DNA of 39,421 nucleotides, from NCBI GenBank assembly GCA_905373785.1, contig CAJPUK010000002.1, forward strand, positions 1 to 39,421, in the 5' to 3' direction. Each line of letters starts with the position of its first letter. The first letter of the stretch is position 1. Of this stretch, positions 1 through 9,467 are shown one piece after another. The translations under genes were made by a program, and so were the position numbers. Source of the DNA: an uncultured Johnsonella sp. (GTDB lineage Bacteria; Bacillota; Clostridia; Lachnospirales; Lachnospiraceae). The notes under the pieces are model-generated. The model was not told the origin of the DNA. It was given only the letters and a program-made list of their open reading frames with translations, and searched no databases.

Positions 1-90
1 CCTACATTCATCTTCATCTGATTTATAAATAAAATTCAAACATTTTCAGTTTTTTACGAAGATGAACACTACCCGAACTGTAAACATCTA
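1..90 (-). repeat. Dispersed intergenic repeat, copy 1
   Basis: Read on the minus strand this copy runs from GTTTACAGTTCGGGTAGTG through CATCTTCGT and AAAAAACTGAAA to GATGAAGATGAATGTAGG. It aligns with 36040-36125 with a few mismatches and small gaps. It may extend beyond the window start. Confidence 0.65.
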
Positions 91-271
91 AGAAACATGC
101 CATTATCCCACTATAAAACCGTGGGTTTTCTCGCCCGAATGAGTTATAAATCATTAGCAGAATTTTTACAATAACTTATATGATTTAAAACCGGCTTTCT
201 CAGGTACAAGGTAACTAAAATAAAGTGTCAAGCATGTCAACTCACAGAATACAACACTTACAAAAAACTGA

Positions 272-287
272 AAAATCAATTGATTTT
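272..287 (-). terminator. Possible weak terminator after CAP-domain gene
   Basis: The perfect 16-base AT-rich palindrome AAAATCAATTGATTTT is followed on the minus strand by a T-rich stretch (TCAGTTTTTTG), just downstream of the CAP gene stop. The stem is A/T-rich, so termination strength is doubtful. Confidence 0.3.
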
Positions 288-302
288 AAATTTAACCTGA
301 CA

Positions 303-1337
303 CTAAGGATGTAAAACCTCATATCCTGTCACATCATAGTAACCTGCCGGATCTGCATCGCTTCCGAACCATATGTGTGCATAACCTCCGTCTATTGCCA
401 CTCCCATAGTTTTTAACATTGACCAATCGCCTGAGCCTATAATAACTGCATTGTGTCCGGATGAACCTTTCCATAAATCAAGTGCCTTTTCAGGGGTCAT
501 ACTGTAACCTGAAGTTCCTGCTGATATCTCATATCCGTTTCCGCTGTAAGCGGTCAGTTCTCTTGGCTTACTCCACATAAGAGAGGCATAACGGTGGTCG
601 GAAGTATATACTACAGCTGTCCAGTTTCCGTTACTTGACCAGCTATGCAAGTTTCCCTGTATACCTCTTGCATCAACCTGATTCTCAGGACTATAGGCGT
701 TAGAGTCTGCCACATGTGTCCTTGCAACTTGAGTTAAAGATCTGGAAAGTGATAACTTTGGAAGACCCAAACTTTCTCTGTATTCATTTACCAAATAGTA
801 AAGCATTGCCTCTTTATTACTTAAACCTTGAGACATAAGTTCATTAACTACCGGTATATCGGTATTGGAAGTACCGGTATTGGTATTTGAGGAAGTGCCT
901 GAGCTACCGGAATTTCCTGAGCTTCCTGAACCGCCTGATCCTCCCGACCTGCTTGAAGTACCCGAACTTCCCGACCTGCTTGAACCGCTTACATAATTAG
1001 TTTTTGCCGGCTTTTTATCTTCTATCCACTTGCCGCTTGCATCAACATAGTAACCGTCAGGAGTTCTTGTACTGACAAGCATGGCACCGTCCGAACCAAG
1101 ATAGTAATTGCCTATCCAGCGGTTTTCCACCATATAGCCGATATTATCAAAATAATACCACTTATTGTTTATGTACTTCCACGCACTCGTAGGATAGGAG
1201 CCGTCCGCCTCCTCATACCACCAGCCCTTGTCGTTTTTCTTCCACTCTGCCGCACCTTTGGCAAAGCTTGGAAAAATCAATGCAGAACTGATTACGATAA
1301 CCGACACACAGCCCAGTATCTTTTTAACTAAATTCAT
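303..1337 (-). CDS. Secreted CAP (SCP/PR-1-like) protein with cell-wall-binding repeats
   Basis: This 344-aa protein is probably exported and held on the cell surface. Residues 1-28 form a signal peptide (LVKK, a hydrophobic core, then FAKGA). Residues 30-100 carry tryptophan/tyrosine-rich wall-binding repeats of the choline-binding type (GWWYEEADGSY, WYYFDNIGYM). About 50 residues of Gly/Ser linker follow, then a C-terminal CAP domain from about 175 to 335. CAP landmarks are ARTHVADS, NLHSWSSNGNW, the late histidine in GHNAVIIG, and YAHIWFGSD. I chose the ATG at 1337 because GGAGG lies 5 nt upstream; the in-frame GTG at 1343 overlaps that site. Bacterial CAP proteins are secreted and their biochemical roles are mostly unknown, so I assign no enzymatic activity. 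It is separated by 165 bp from the upstream GLUG-repeat gene and is probably a separate unit. Confidence 0.85.
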   Translation of the reverse strand: MNLVKKILGCVSVIVISSALIFPSFAKGAAEWKKNDKGWWYEEADGSYPTSAWKYINNKWYYFDNIGYMVENRWIGNYYLGSDGAMLVSTRTPDGYYVDASGKWIEDKKPAKTNYVSGSSRSGSSGTSSRSGGSGGSGSSGNSGSSGTSSNTNTGTSNTDIPVVNELMSQGLSNKEAMLYYLVNEYRESLGLPKLSLSRSLTQVARTHVADSNAYSPENQVDARGIQGNLHSWSSNGNWTAVVYTSDHRYASLMWSKPRELTAYSGNGYEISAGTSGYSMTPEKALDLWKGSSGHNAVIIGSGDWSMLKTMGVAIDGGYAHIWFGSDADPAGYYDVTGYEVLHP

Positions 1338-1502
1338 AATCACCTCCGAAATGTTAAAACTTTTTGTTACAATCTAATTCTAACATTCCAAGCTTTATTA
1401 GTGCAAGCCTTATTATCTGTTTATAGGCTTACTTTGGCTGTTTTCTATCTCTTCTATAATTTTTTGATTATATTCGCCTCAATATAATAATTTCTTATGT
1501 TA

Positions 1503-4500
1503 CTAAGCCTTCTTTTTCTTTTTTATATACAGCCAGCAAGCCAAAGCCAAGCCCAAAACCGCTGCAATTATAATTCCTACTCTTTCCTTACTCACTCCCT
1601 TATCTTTCAGCAGTAAAAACTCTCCTCTTGATTTATTGACTTTAAAACTCAGGTAAGAGCCGATTCGCTCGCTTTCTGTTACCTTTATTCCTTCTTCTGT
1701 TTTTACCGCCACTGTATCGGTATTCTTATCTTCACTCAGTATTCTAAGCTCTATGTAGGAACCGTTGCTGCCCGGTATTATGTTATACTCGTATTTTTTT
1801 ACCGCATTTTTAGAAAAGTTTTTATCTTCGGCTGATAAGGCAAGCTCTTTTACTTCTACGGATGTTCCGTTATAAAAGTAGGAATTTGCTAAAAGCAGGG
1901 GCTTATCTCCCACACTTTCAACACTTACTATATCCTTGTTCCAAAGAGCCTCCACCAAATGTATTGTGGTGTTTGTTGTTATTTGTGCTTTGCCGCTTTC
2001 TTCCCAATAGGTGTTGTAGCCCTCCTTTTTAGGCGGCTGCGGAATCTTTGCCGGATCTATAGAATCCTTATAATTTACCCTTACGCTTTTTACAAGCTCA
2101 TCTCCTACCACATACTTAACTTCCAAATACTTAAATCTTTCGGGAGTTTGCTCCTGTGCCAATAACTCTTCGTAGCTTACGGTATTTGCCTCTTTCTCAA
2201 AGCTTATGTTATTAATTGCTCCTACACCGTAGTCTACATATCTGTTGGCTGTGGCACTTCCTTTTTCTATAAGCTCACCTGCCACACTTCCCTTTTTAGC
2301 ATCTTCTTTGCTTACAAGCTCCGCCATTACGGTATTATTATTAAGTTCCTTTGCACTTCCGGCTATGCCTCCCACATAATTTAGAGCACTTACACTTGCA
2401 AGACTGTAGGAGTCGCTCAGTATATTGGTACTGTAGCCTGCTATACCTCCGGCGTAGGAGCCGTTTTCAGAACTTATATTTCCATAGTTTTGATTTCCGG
2501 TTATAGCACCGTAATCAGCCTTTGCCACTATTCCGGCTACATAATCATTCTTTGCCTTTATATCAGCTTCATTAACATTGTTGATAACTCTTGCATAAAT
2601 ATTGTTGCTAAAATTAAGTGAGAGTTCTCCGCTTTTATTGATTCTGTCTGAAAGATTTATATTGTCATTTACGGTTTCTTTGAGGTCTATACCTATTCTT
2701 CCCACTATACCCGCTACATTAAAATCTCCTATAACTTCAGCCTTATTTACAGAATTTACAAGCTTGGCTTTTTCGAAATCTCTGTCACTTTTGGCTGAAA
2801 TATCATAATAAAGGGTCTTGTCTTCTATCTTAGCTTTCAGCTTATCTTCACCCTCTTCTATTACCCCTCTTATATTGTCAAGCTCCGACCTTATATTATC
2901 TATATCTGTCTTCATGCTTTGGCTGCTTGTTCTTAAATCTTCCTTAGCCTTATCTATTTCAGCTTTCAGTGCCTCGCCGTCACTGTTTATTGTTTTTCTG
3001 CTCTCGGACAGTTCATCTCCAAAGTCACCTTTTTCATTATCCAGATAGTCAATCAAGTCCTTAGACTGCTTGTATAATTCATCTATATCTCCGCTAAGAT
3101 AGGAGAAGTCTTTTTCTATACTGTCGAGCTTGCCTCTTTTATTTTCCAGTGAGGACTTCATTCTTTCGGTTATTGTTGAAATATTTTTTATTACAGCTAT
3201 GGTATTTTGCAGTTTACTGTTGTCTTTTTTTATAATATCCGAATAACTCGGTCTGTCTCTTAAATCTCCCACCTTATCCGCAGCATCTGAGGCATTGCTT
3301 GCTATATTTTCATTAACCCCGTCCAAGCCTTCTCTTTTTTCATCAAGTCCGGCATCAAAATTATCGGCTTCCTGCTTGTGGTAATCAAGCCTGTCATCAA
3401 AATTTTCCTTTAATTTATCTTGTTTTTCGGATATGCTGTCGCTGTCTTCCTGTAGTAAATTAACAGAAGTATCAAGCTGTGTGGAAAATTCATCAGATAG
3501 TTTATTAAGTACCTCAAGCTGTCTGTTAAGTTTATCCAAGGTGTCGCTCTCATAGGCAATCTCCATATAAGGCTCAAGTATGCCGGCTATTCCTCCTACA
3601 TCCCTTCTTCCGTATACTATACCTTGATTGCTACAGTCTTCTATTACACCGTTTTGAACTCCGGCTATTCCCCCTACTTTATAACTCGTATGCTCATAAC
3701 CGACCTTTGCAAGGTTCGTGCAAGCCTTTATATAACCTGTGGAAACTCCGGCTATTCCTCCCATTATCTCAGGCTTTTCCTTATCTGATGTTACCGTTTC
3801 CACACTTATATCCGGCAGTGTGGCAGTCTTTTCCTCTGACAGCACCACCTCTTTGCTTCCAAATATCCTTCCTCTGTTCTCACAGGATACTATTGTGCCT
3901 TTATTGATTCCGGCTATTCCCCCTACAAGCTTTGTTCCGTCAACATCGGCATAGTTTGCAGAGTTTAATATAAATCCGGTATCATCATTGATTCCTGCTA
4001 TTCCTCCAACTGTTTTGTAGGCTTTTAATACTCCTGAAAAGTTGACTGCATTTATTATGCCCTTATTGGTTCCGACCACGCCTCCGACTGTGATCTTGCT
4101 TCCTACCGGAGATATATTGCCTTCTATGTTAAGATTTTTTACAACACCTTGCTCGCCTATAAGTCCTATAAGTCCGGCATCGGTGCTTTTTTCACTTATA
4201 CTTAAGCCCTTTATCGTATAACCCTTACCGTCAAGAGTTCCCGAAAATATAGGTATGGGCATGAAATCCTCATTTGATAAGTCTATATCCGCACTCAGCT
4301 CATAGTTCTTGGCTAAGGTAAATTCTTCCGTTGTGGCATTTTTTGAAATTTCTATAAGTGCCGCTGCACTGTCTATATATATAACGCCCTCCTGTGCATT
4401 TGGCACTTCTTTGCCTGAGACAGCTTTACTTTCCGCATAGGCTACTATACTAAGCGGCTGTAAAATCATATTTATACTGAGGGCTAAAGCCGTTATCTTT

Positions 4501-4541
4501 TTTATATTAATTTTCATCTTCTTTTCTGCTCTCCTCCTCAT
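1503..4541 (-). CDS. Large secreted GLUG-repeat/coiled-coil protein with C-terminal membrane anchor
   Basis: This is a protein of about 1000 residues exposed outside the membrane. It has an N-terminal signal peptide (ITALALSINMILQPLSIVAYA). Gly-rich GLUG-like repeats (VGGIAGINKGTI, VGGIAGVQNGVIEDC) occupy about 130-330. A long charged, heptad-like coiled coil fills about 330-600, then GLUG-like repeats return at about 600-740. Near 810-870 there is a beta domain resembling InlB/Listeria-Bacteroides repeats (VKYVVGDELVKSVRVNYKD). A single membrane helix before KKKKK ends the protein. The start is uncertain. ATG 4541 has no good Shine-Dalgarno site. ATG 4517 (MKINIKK) gives a cleaner signal peptide but its GGAGG is 15 nt away. 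Either start overlaps the stop of the upstream MMPL gene, implying translational coupling and a joint role with that exporter. The function is unknown. Confidence 0.8.
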   Translation of the reverse strand: MRRRAEKKMKINIKKITALALSINMILQPLSIVAYAESKAVSGKEVPNAQEGVIYIDSAAALIEISKNATTEEFTLAKNYELSADIDLSNEDFMPIPIFSGTLDGKGYTIKGLSISEKSTDAGLIGLIGEQGVVKNLNIEGNISPVGSKITVGGVVGTNKGIINAVNFSGVLKAYKTVGGIAGINDDTGFILNSANYADVDGTKLVGGIAGINKGTIVSCENRGRIFGSKEVVLSEEKTATLPDISVETVTSDKEKPEIMGGIAGVSTGYIKACTNLAKVGYEHTSYKVGGIAGVQNGVIEDCSNQGIVYGRRDVGGIAGILEPYMEIAYESDTLDKLNRQLEVLNKLSDEFSTQLDTSVNLLQEDSDSISEKQDKLKENFDDRLDYHKQEADNFDAGLDEKREGLDGVNENIASNASDAADKVGDLRDRPSYSDIIKKDNSKLQNTIAVIKNISTITERMKSSLENKRGKLDSIEKDFSYLSGDIDELYKQSKDLIDYLDNEKGDFGDELSESRKTINSDGEALKAEIDKAKEDLRTSSQSMKTDIDNIRSELDNIRGVIEEGEDKLKAKIEDKTLYYDISAKSDRDFEKAKLVNSVNKAEVIGDFNVAGIVGRIGIDLKETVNDNINLSDRINKSGELSLNFSNNIYARVINNVNEADIKAKNDYVAGIVAKADYGAITGNQNYGNISSENGSYAGGIAGYSTNILSDSYSLASVSALNYVGGIAGSAKELNNNTVMAELVSKEDAKKGSVAGELIEKGSATANRYVDYGVGAINNISFEKEANTVSYEELLAQEQTPERFKYLEVKYVVGDELVKSVRVNYKDSIDPAKIPQPPKKEGYNTYWEESGKAQITTNTTIHLVEALWNKDIVSVESVGDKPLLLANSYFYNGTSVEVKELALSAEDKNFSKNAVKKYEYNIIPGSNGSYIELRILSEDKNTDTVAVKTEEGIKVTESERIGSYLSFKVNKSRGEFLLLKDKGVSKERVGIIIAAVLGLALACWLYIKKKKKA

Positions 4542-6819
4542 TGTTTTTCTTTGAAAATGATGTCTTATCTATAGTAAAGTCGAATAAGTACAAAAGTACA
4601 GGTAAGACAAACATTACTAAAATCATGGAAATAAGCACTCCTATGCCCAGTGTCTTTCCAAGTGAAGCTATAGTTGCATTGGATGTTAAAAATCCTATTA
4701 CAAAGCCCGAGGCTGCCATTATCGTACCTGAGGTTATTATGGTAGGAAAGGCTTCGTTAAGAGTACGTGATATAGCCTTATTTTTGCTTTCACACTCTTC
4801 CCTTAGTACCATGTATCTGCCGGTGATCACTATAGCATAATCTATGGTCGCTCCCATCTGTATGGAGCTTACTATAAGGTAACTTAGGAAAAACATAGGT
4901 TCATTTGCAAGGTAGGGCAGACTGAAATTGACCCATATACTGCCCTGTATGGTAAGTACCAATATAAACGGCAGTGCTGCACTTTGGAAGGTAAAAAGAA
5001 GTATTATTCCTACAAGCAGGGCTGTGATTATACTTATACGAAGGTTATCAGTTCCAAAGGACTTGCTTATCTCATAGTTGCTTGATGAATCTCCTACTAC
5101 ATATACTTCGTTATAATAGTTTTTAGCTATGCCTTCTACCTCATCTATAGCGGCAAATGTAGCCTTGCCCTCAAGCTCCCTGTCCCATACCACTAAAAAG
5201 CGTGAATACTTTTCACTTTCAAGCTGCTTTCTTGCATCCGTAATACTTTTATGTATGTCCTCTATATTTTCGGTAATATCTTCATCTATCTCCACACCGC
5301 CGTTTTCTATCTGGTCATAGAGGAAGTCCACCATATTTATAATAGGAACTTTATAACTGTCTATGCTGTTGATAAATGCTCCGTACTGCTCATTTTTAAG
5401 GGCATAAAATCTGTATACAAGTTTTACCAGATCTATATCCACATCCGCTATCTCGGCAAGCTCTCTCGGTTTCAGGCTGTCGGTAAGCACATATTCGCCC
5501 TCATTTCCCACCTCTATATTGGCAAGTCCAGTAACGGACTTTACTCCCTCAACCTTAGATATCTCCTCCAAAAGTCTTGCTTCTTTTATGTAATCTTCCT
5601 TGGGTATTACCACTGCCAGAATGTTGGAGTTTCCGAAATGTTTTTCTATCTCCTCTTTCGCCGCTATATATTCGGTCTTTTTATCCGACTTTATAGAGTT
5701 GGGATCAAAGATATAAGCCGTCTTTCCCGATAGCACTATTCCGCCTATCACCAGTACCGTAAATATTCCGGCTATTATAAATCTTACACTTAAAATCTTT
5801 TTTCCAAGGAATTCAATATTAGGCACAAAGCTTTTATGCATACTCTTTTTGATCCATTTTTCAAACATCATAATAAGTGCCGGCATAAATAAAAAGACGC
5901 TTATCATGCTGAAAATAATTGACTTAAGCAGTACCTGCCCAAGATCCCTACCTATTCTAAATTGCATGGTCATAAGTGCCACCATACCTGCCATAGTGGT
6001 AAGCGAGCTTGAAGATATCTCAGGTATCGCCTTTGCCAGGGCGCTTATCAAGGCGTGCTTTGCCTTTAAATTTTGTCTTTCTTCCATAAATCTGTGAAAG
6101 AGTATTATGGCATAGTCTATGGCAAGTGCCAATTGCAGCACCACTCCTACCGCCTTGGTTACGAAGGATATGCGACCAAATATAAAGTTCGTTCCTACAT
6201 TTAACAGTATTGCCACTGCAAAGGTCAGCATAAATATAAGTATTTCCACATAGGTCTGTGAGGTAAATATCAGTACTCCCACAATTATAATCACTACAAG
6301 TACGCCTATGACCTTCATATCTTCATTAAGGGATTTTGCATCGTCTTTATCTATAGTTGTGTAAACAACATTGTCGTAGGTGGATACCGCCTCCCTTACC
6401 TTTACTATAGCCTCCTGCACAAGCTTTGAATCTTCCACATCTTCAAAACTTATGGTATACAGTGCCGCAAAGTCCTTATAATAGTCCTCTATATTCTTAT
6501 TTTCATAATCAGAGTCCGACTTATCATAGAAGTCAACTCTTGAGACACCTGCTATTTCTTTAAGCTTAGTACTAAGCTCCAAAGCCTTTTCATAGTCTAT
6601 GTTATTTACCATTACCTTGGCAGTACCGAAGGTGGTGAAATTCTCATCCATAATATCAAGTCCCTGCTTGGTTTTGGTACTTTCCGGCAGGTAGTCCGAC
6701 AGTTTATTACTTACCTTGACCCATGAACTGCTAAATACTGAAAATACTGCTGCCAAAATAAAAAATACCATAAAGGCTTTTCTTTTGTTTACTATATACG
6801 CCGATATTCTCTCAAACAT
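4507..6819 (-). CDS. MMPL/RND-superfamily exporter
   Basis: This 770-aa integral membrane protein has the duplicated RND layout. Each half has a TM helix, a large extracytoplasmic loop, then a bundle of five or so TM helices. The first half carries the TM1 segment FMVFFILAAVFSVFSSSW, the loop at about 35-160, then helices including LALAIDYAIILFHRFMEE. The second half repeats this, with SIQMGATIDYAIVITGRY as the paired motif. The aspartate in each DYA motif is typical of proton-coupled MMPL helices. The length fits the family. Relatives export lipids, glycolipids or peptides; the substrate here cannot be read from sequence. It is first in a two-gene operon with the coupled GLUG/coiled-coil surface protein, suggesting a shared envelope pathway. 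AGAGGG lies upstream of the ATG. Confidence 0.9.
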   Translation of the reverse strand: MFERISAYIVNKRKAFMVFFILAAVFSVFSSSWVKVSNKLSDYLPESTKTKQGLDIMDENFTTFGTAKVMVNNIDYEKALELSTKLKEIAGVSRVDFYDKSDSDYENKNIEDYYKDFAALYTISFEDVEDSKLVQEAIVKVREAVSTYDNVVYTTIDKDDAKSLNEDMKVIGVLVVIIIVGVLIFTSQTYVEILIFMLTFAVAILLNVGTNFIFGRISFVTKAVGVVLQLALAIDYAIILFHRFMEERQNLKAKHALISALAKAIPEISSSSLTTMAGMVALMTMQFRIGRDLGQVLLKSIIFSMISVFLFMPALIMMFEKWIKKSMHKSFVPNIEFLGKKILSVRFIIAGIFTVLVIGGIVLSGKTAYIFDPNSIKSDKKTEYIAAKEEIEKHFGNSNILAVVIPKEDYIKEARLLEEISKVEGVKSVTGLANIEVGNEGEYVLTDSLKPRELAEIADVDIDLVKLVYRFYALKNEQYGAFINSIDSYKVPIINMVDFLYDQIENGGVEIDEDITENIEDIHKSITDARKQLESEKYSRFLVVWDRELEGKATFAAIDEVEGIAKNYYNEVYVVGDSSSNYEISKSFGTDNLRISIITALLVGIILLFTFQSAALPFILVLTIQGSIWVNFSLPYLANEPMFFLSYLIVSSIQMGATIDYAIVITGRYMVLREECESKNKAISRTLNEAFPTIITSGTIMAASGFVIGFLTSNATIASLGKTLGIGVLISMILVMFVLPVLLYLFDFTIDKTSFSKKNNEEESRKEDEN

Positions 6820-6993
6820 TATACCCTCTCTACTCTTTTTTGCTGATGTTTAATAACAATCCTTGTAAATCAGTTATTTATTAAACAGTTTACGAGTTAC
6901 ATATATTTCCTTATCTATTCTAATTTATTTACAAAATATATTTTCTACTGAATAAAATAGTCTAATTCCAAGAGGGTTTTTATTCAACAAACA
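6820..6993 (-). promoter_or_regulatory. Upstream region of MMPL operon
   Basis: This is an AT-rich, gene-free stretch between the rlmD-type terminator and the MMPL start. GTAAA and TTTAC half-sites flank an AT-rich centre at about 6866-6894 and could be a repressor operator. The symmetry is imperfect and no regulator gene is adjacent, so this is only a candidate. I cannot point to a strong promoter. Confidence 0.25.
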
Positions 6994-7035
6994 AAAACAG
7001 CTAAACTGTAGCATATCTTACAGTTTAGCTGTTTT
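6994..7035 (-). terminator. Strong intrinsic terminator after 23S rRNA methyltransferase gene
   Basis: A perfect 17-bp stem (arms 6994-7010 and 7019-7035, AAAACAGCTAAACTGTA) closes an 8-nt loop. On the minus strand it is followed by the T-rich TTTGTTTGTTG. It lies 14 bp after the stop codon of the methyltransferase gene and separates it from the MMPL operon. Confidence 0.85.
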
Positions 7036-7048
7036 GTAGTATAAGTTT

Positions 7049-8464
7049 TTAATGTTTTTCCAAAAGTGCCACTACCTCTACTCCTGAAGTGTTCGGAAAC
7101 ATATCAACTCCTATAGCCTTTTTCATCCTATATCCCCCATCTTGCAAGAGTCTTAGATCCCTTGCCAAAGAGCCTGGCTTGCAAGACACATAGACTATTT
7201 TTTCAGCTCCAAAATCTATGATCTTAGGCAATGCCTTCGGATGTATGCCGTCTCTTGGAGGATCCAGGACTATAATATCCACCTTGCCGGCAAGCTCATC
7301 CACAAGCTTTAAGACATCTCCGCACATAAATACACAATTATCAATAGCATTTAATTTTGCATTTTCACAAGCCGCCTTAACTGCCTCCTCCACTATCTCT
7401 ATAGCATATACCTTATTTGCATACTTTGATAAAAGCTGGGCTATCGTTCCCGTACCGCTGTACAGATCATATAAAAACTTCCCCTCGGTATCTCCCACAT
7501 AGTCTATGACCGACTTATACAAAACTTCCGCTCCTTTGGAGTTGGTTTGAAAAAACGAAAAGCTGCTTATCTTAAACTTAAGTCCGAGTAAGTTCTCATA
7601 AATGTAGTCTCTTCCGTATAAGATCTTACTTTCCTGATTTACGACCGCATCCGCATAGGAGTTATTTATGGTATGAATAACACCGACTATCTTACCTCTT
7701 AATTTACTTTTTTCAAGTTTTAACAGCCCATCCAACCAGTCATTTATCAGATCCGTAAGCGCCTTATCAAGTACACCGACTTCCTGCCTGTCTTCTATTT
7801 TAGTGTTTAGGGCACTTGTAGTAACTATGTTAATAAGTATTTCCTCATATACCGCACTTCTTCTTACAATAAGATGTCTTAAAAATCCCGTTCTGCTGTG
7901 CTTATGAAAATAACTTACATCACGATTTGCAAAAAACTCCCTTGTAAATGCCTGTATTACATTGAAGTCCTCATGAACTATATTGCAGTTTGGCGTATTT
8001 ACCACATCGTAATGACTTGCTCTTTTATGTAAACCCAGACTTAAGGGTCCGTCTTTTACCTCGTCTCCAAAAGAAAACTCCATTTTATTTCTGTAATTAA
8101 ACTCGCTTGGACTTTTTATTATGCCCTCCCATAAAAAATCTTCATCAGCCGCATCTTTTAATAATTCTATGATTTGTTTATTCTTTATGCTTATTTGATT
8201 ATCATAGGATATACTTTGATAGCTGCAACCTCCGCACTTACTGTGAGGACAAAAGTCCTTGGCATCCTCAAGCGCTGATTTTTCAATAACTTTAAGTATC
8301 CTTCCCTCAGCCCTTCCATTTCTTTTTTTACTTATCAGGTATTCAACTACTTGACCTTCTATAGCACGCTTTATAAGTACAGAGCCGTCTTCTCTTTCTA
8401 TAACTCCCTTGTCGGGATACATACTTTTTGTTATCCTTCCTATAGCAATTTCACCTTTTTTCAC
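7049..8464 (-). CDS. rlmD: 23S rRNA (uracil-5-)-methyltransferase, RumA/RlmCD family
   Basis: This 471-aa SAM-dependent enzyme of the TrmA/RumA family probably methylates C5 of uridine in 23S rRNA. An N-terminal TRAM-like domain (residues 1-60) is followed by iron-sulphur cysteines C72, C77 and C80 (CPHSKCGGC), with a fourth likely near residue 158 (TPNCNIVH). The SAM-binding core shows LYDLYSGTGTIAQLL. The catalytic region shows VLDPPRDGIHPKAL and the nucleophile cysteine in YVSCKPGSLARD. The start is a GTG with GGAG 11 nt upstream. It stands alone between two terminators. The symbol is by family; Firmicute members are often RlmCD-type, modifying two sites, and the exact uridine cannot be told from sequence. 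Confidence 0.92.
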   Translation of the reverse strand: MKKGEIAIGRITKSMYPDKGVIEREDGSVLIKRAIEGQVVEYLISKKRNGRAEGRILKVIEKSALEDAKDFCPHSKCGGCSYQSISYDNQISIKNKQIIELLKDAADEDFLWEGIIKSPSEFNYRNKMEFSFGDEVKDGPLSLGLHKRASHYDVVNTPNCNIVHEDFNVIQAFTREFFANRDVSYFHKHSRTGFLRHLIVRRSAVYEEILINIVTTSALNTKIEDRQEVGVLDKALTDLINDWLDGLLKLEKSKLRGKIVGVIHTINNSYADAVVNQESKILYGRDYIYENLLGLKFKISSFSFFQTNSKGAEVLYKSVIDYVGDTEGKFLYDLYSGTGTIAQLLSKYANKVYAIEIVEEAVKAACENAKLNAIDNCVFMCGDVLKLVDELAGKVDIIVLDPPRDGIHPKALPKIIDFGAEKIVYVSCKPGSLARDLRLLQDGGYRMKKAIGVDMFPNTSGVEVVALLEKH

Positions 8465-8550
8465 TATATATCAATCTCCATTCTGCCGCCCTTAGCCGGG
8501 GCATTGTTAGCAATAAAAATATTTTACACTGCTCTTACATACAAATTAAT

Positions 8551-8593
8551 AAAGGTCAAAAATCCGACCTTCTTGCCGAATATCTTGACCTTT
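8551..8593 (-). terminator. Intrinsic terminator after uppP
   Basis: A 9-bp perfect stem AAAGGTCAA/TTGACCTTT (8551-8559 and 8585-8593) lies just past the uppP stop. The minus strand continues ATTAATTTG and the plus strand ends in six Ts, so it could act in both directions. Confidence 0.55.
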
Positions 8594-8607
8594 TTTAATA
8601 AATCTTT

Positions 8608-9456
8608 TTATACTGTGGGTGTTACCTTCATAAGTGAACTTACCATAAACCATACCAACACTATGATACCTAAAACTATTCTATAATATCCGAATAACTT
8701 AAAGTCATGTTTTTTAACCCAATTTATTAAAAAATTCACCGAATATGCCGATACAAAGAAAGCAACCAGTACTCCTACCAGAAGGTACAGCAGCTGAGAA
8801 CCTGTGTACGCAGCACTGTATTTAAATATCTTAAGCAAGCTTGCCCCAAGTATTATAGGCATTCCCAAAAAGAAAGAAAATTCCGCTGCCACAGATCTGC
8901 TGCATCCAAGTAACATAGCTCCTATTATGGTAGCTCCCGATCTTGATGTACCCGGCACTAATGAAAGTACCTGAAAAATACCTATATACAGAGCAGTATA
9001 ATAATCTATCTTGGAAGTTTTATTTATAATAGGCTCTTTCTTAAATCCCCTGCTTTCTATTACGATAAAAATAATTCCGTAGATTATCAAAGTCAATGCT
9101 ATAATCAGTGAGCTCTTCATATGCTCCTCTATCCAATTATCAAGCAAAACACCAAGTATTCCAACCGGAAGGCAGGCTATGACGATTTTGACCCACAAAA
9201 GAAGTGTTGAGCGGTTTTGATACTCATTCTTTTCCGCACTGAAAGGATTTAATTTATTAAAATAAACTATAGCCACAGCAAGCATTGCCCCAAGCTGTAT
9301 GACTACATTAAACACATCCTTAAACTCCTCAGTAACATTCAAATGTATAAGTTCATCAATTAAAATCAAATGCCCTGTAGAGCTTATAGGCAACCACTCT
9401 GCAAAGCCTTCTACTATACCAAGTACTATAACTTTTAAAAACTCAACTATACTCAT
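8608..9456 (-). CDS. uppP: Undecaprenyl-diphosphatase (UppP/BacA)
   Basis: This 282-aa multi-pass membrane enzyme dephosphorylates undecaprenyl pyrophosphate, recycling the lipid carrier for peptidoglycan and giving some bacitracin tolerance. The two signature regions are present: GIVEGFAEWLPISSTGH near the N-terminus and LVPGTSRSGATI in the centre. Hydrophobic helices fill the rest and the length is normal. I chose the ATG at 9456 (MSIVEFLKV) because GGAG sits 6 nt upstream and homologues start here; an upstream in-frame codon at 9489 would add 11 residues overlapping ung. It follows ung by 11 bp and appears to be the last gene of the tkt-purF-ung-uppP run. Confidence 0.95.
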   Translation of the reverse strand: MSIVEFLKVIVLGIVEGFAEWLPISSTGHLILIDELIHLNVTEEFKDVFNVVIQLGAMLAVAIVYFNKLNPFSAEKNEYQNRSTLLLWVKIVIACLPVGILGVLLDNWIEEHMKSSLIIALTLIIYGIIFIVIESRGFKKEPIINKTSKIDYYTALYIGIFQVLSLVPGTSRSGATIIGAMLLGCSRSVAAEFSFFLGMPIILGASLLKIFKYSAAYTGSQLLYLLVGVLVAFFVSAYSVNFLINWVKKHDFKLFGYYRIVLGIIVLVWFMVSSLMKVTPTV

Positions 9457-9467
9457 GTGATTCTCCG

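Larger units (their letters stand above)
1..302. other. Gene-free window start with dispersed repeat copy
   Basis: No convincing ORF is present. Bases 1-90 hold one copy of a dispersed repeat, whose reverse complement matches 36040-36125. A CCCAC/GTGGG hairpin followed by TTTTCTC sits at about 107-130. An AT-rich palindrome at 272-287, followed on the minus strand by TCAGTTTTTTG, may be a weak terminator for the CAP-domain gene. Confidence 0.5.

Noticed and set aside
5251..5733. 160-codon plus-strand ORF inside the MMPL gene
   Set aside because: Antisense shadow of a conserved transporter with aromatic-rich, unlikely protein composition.
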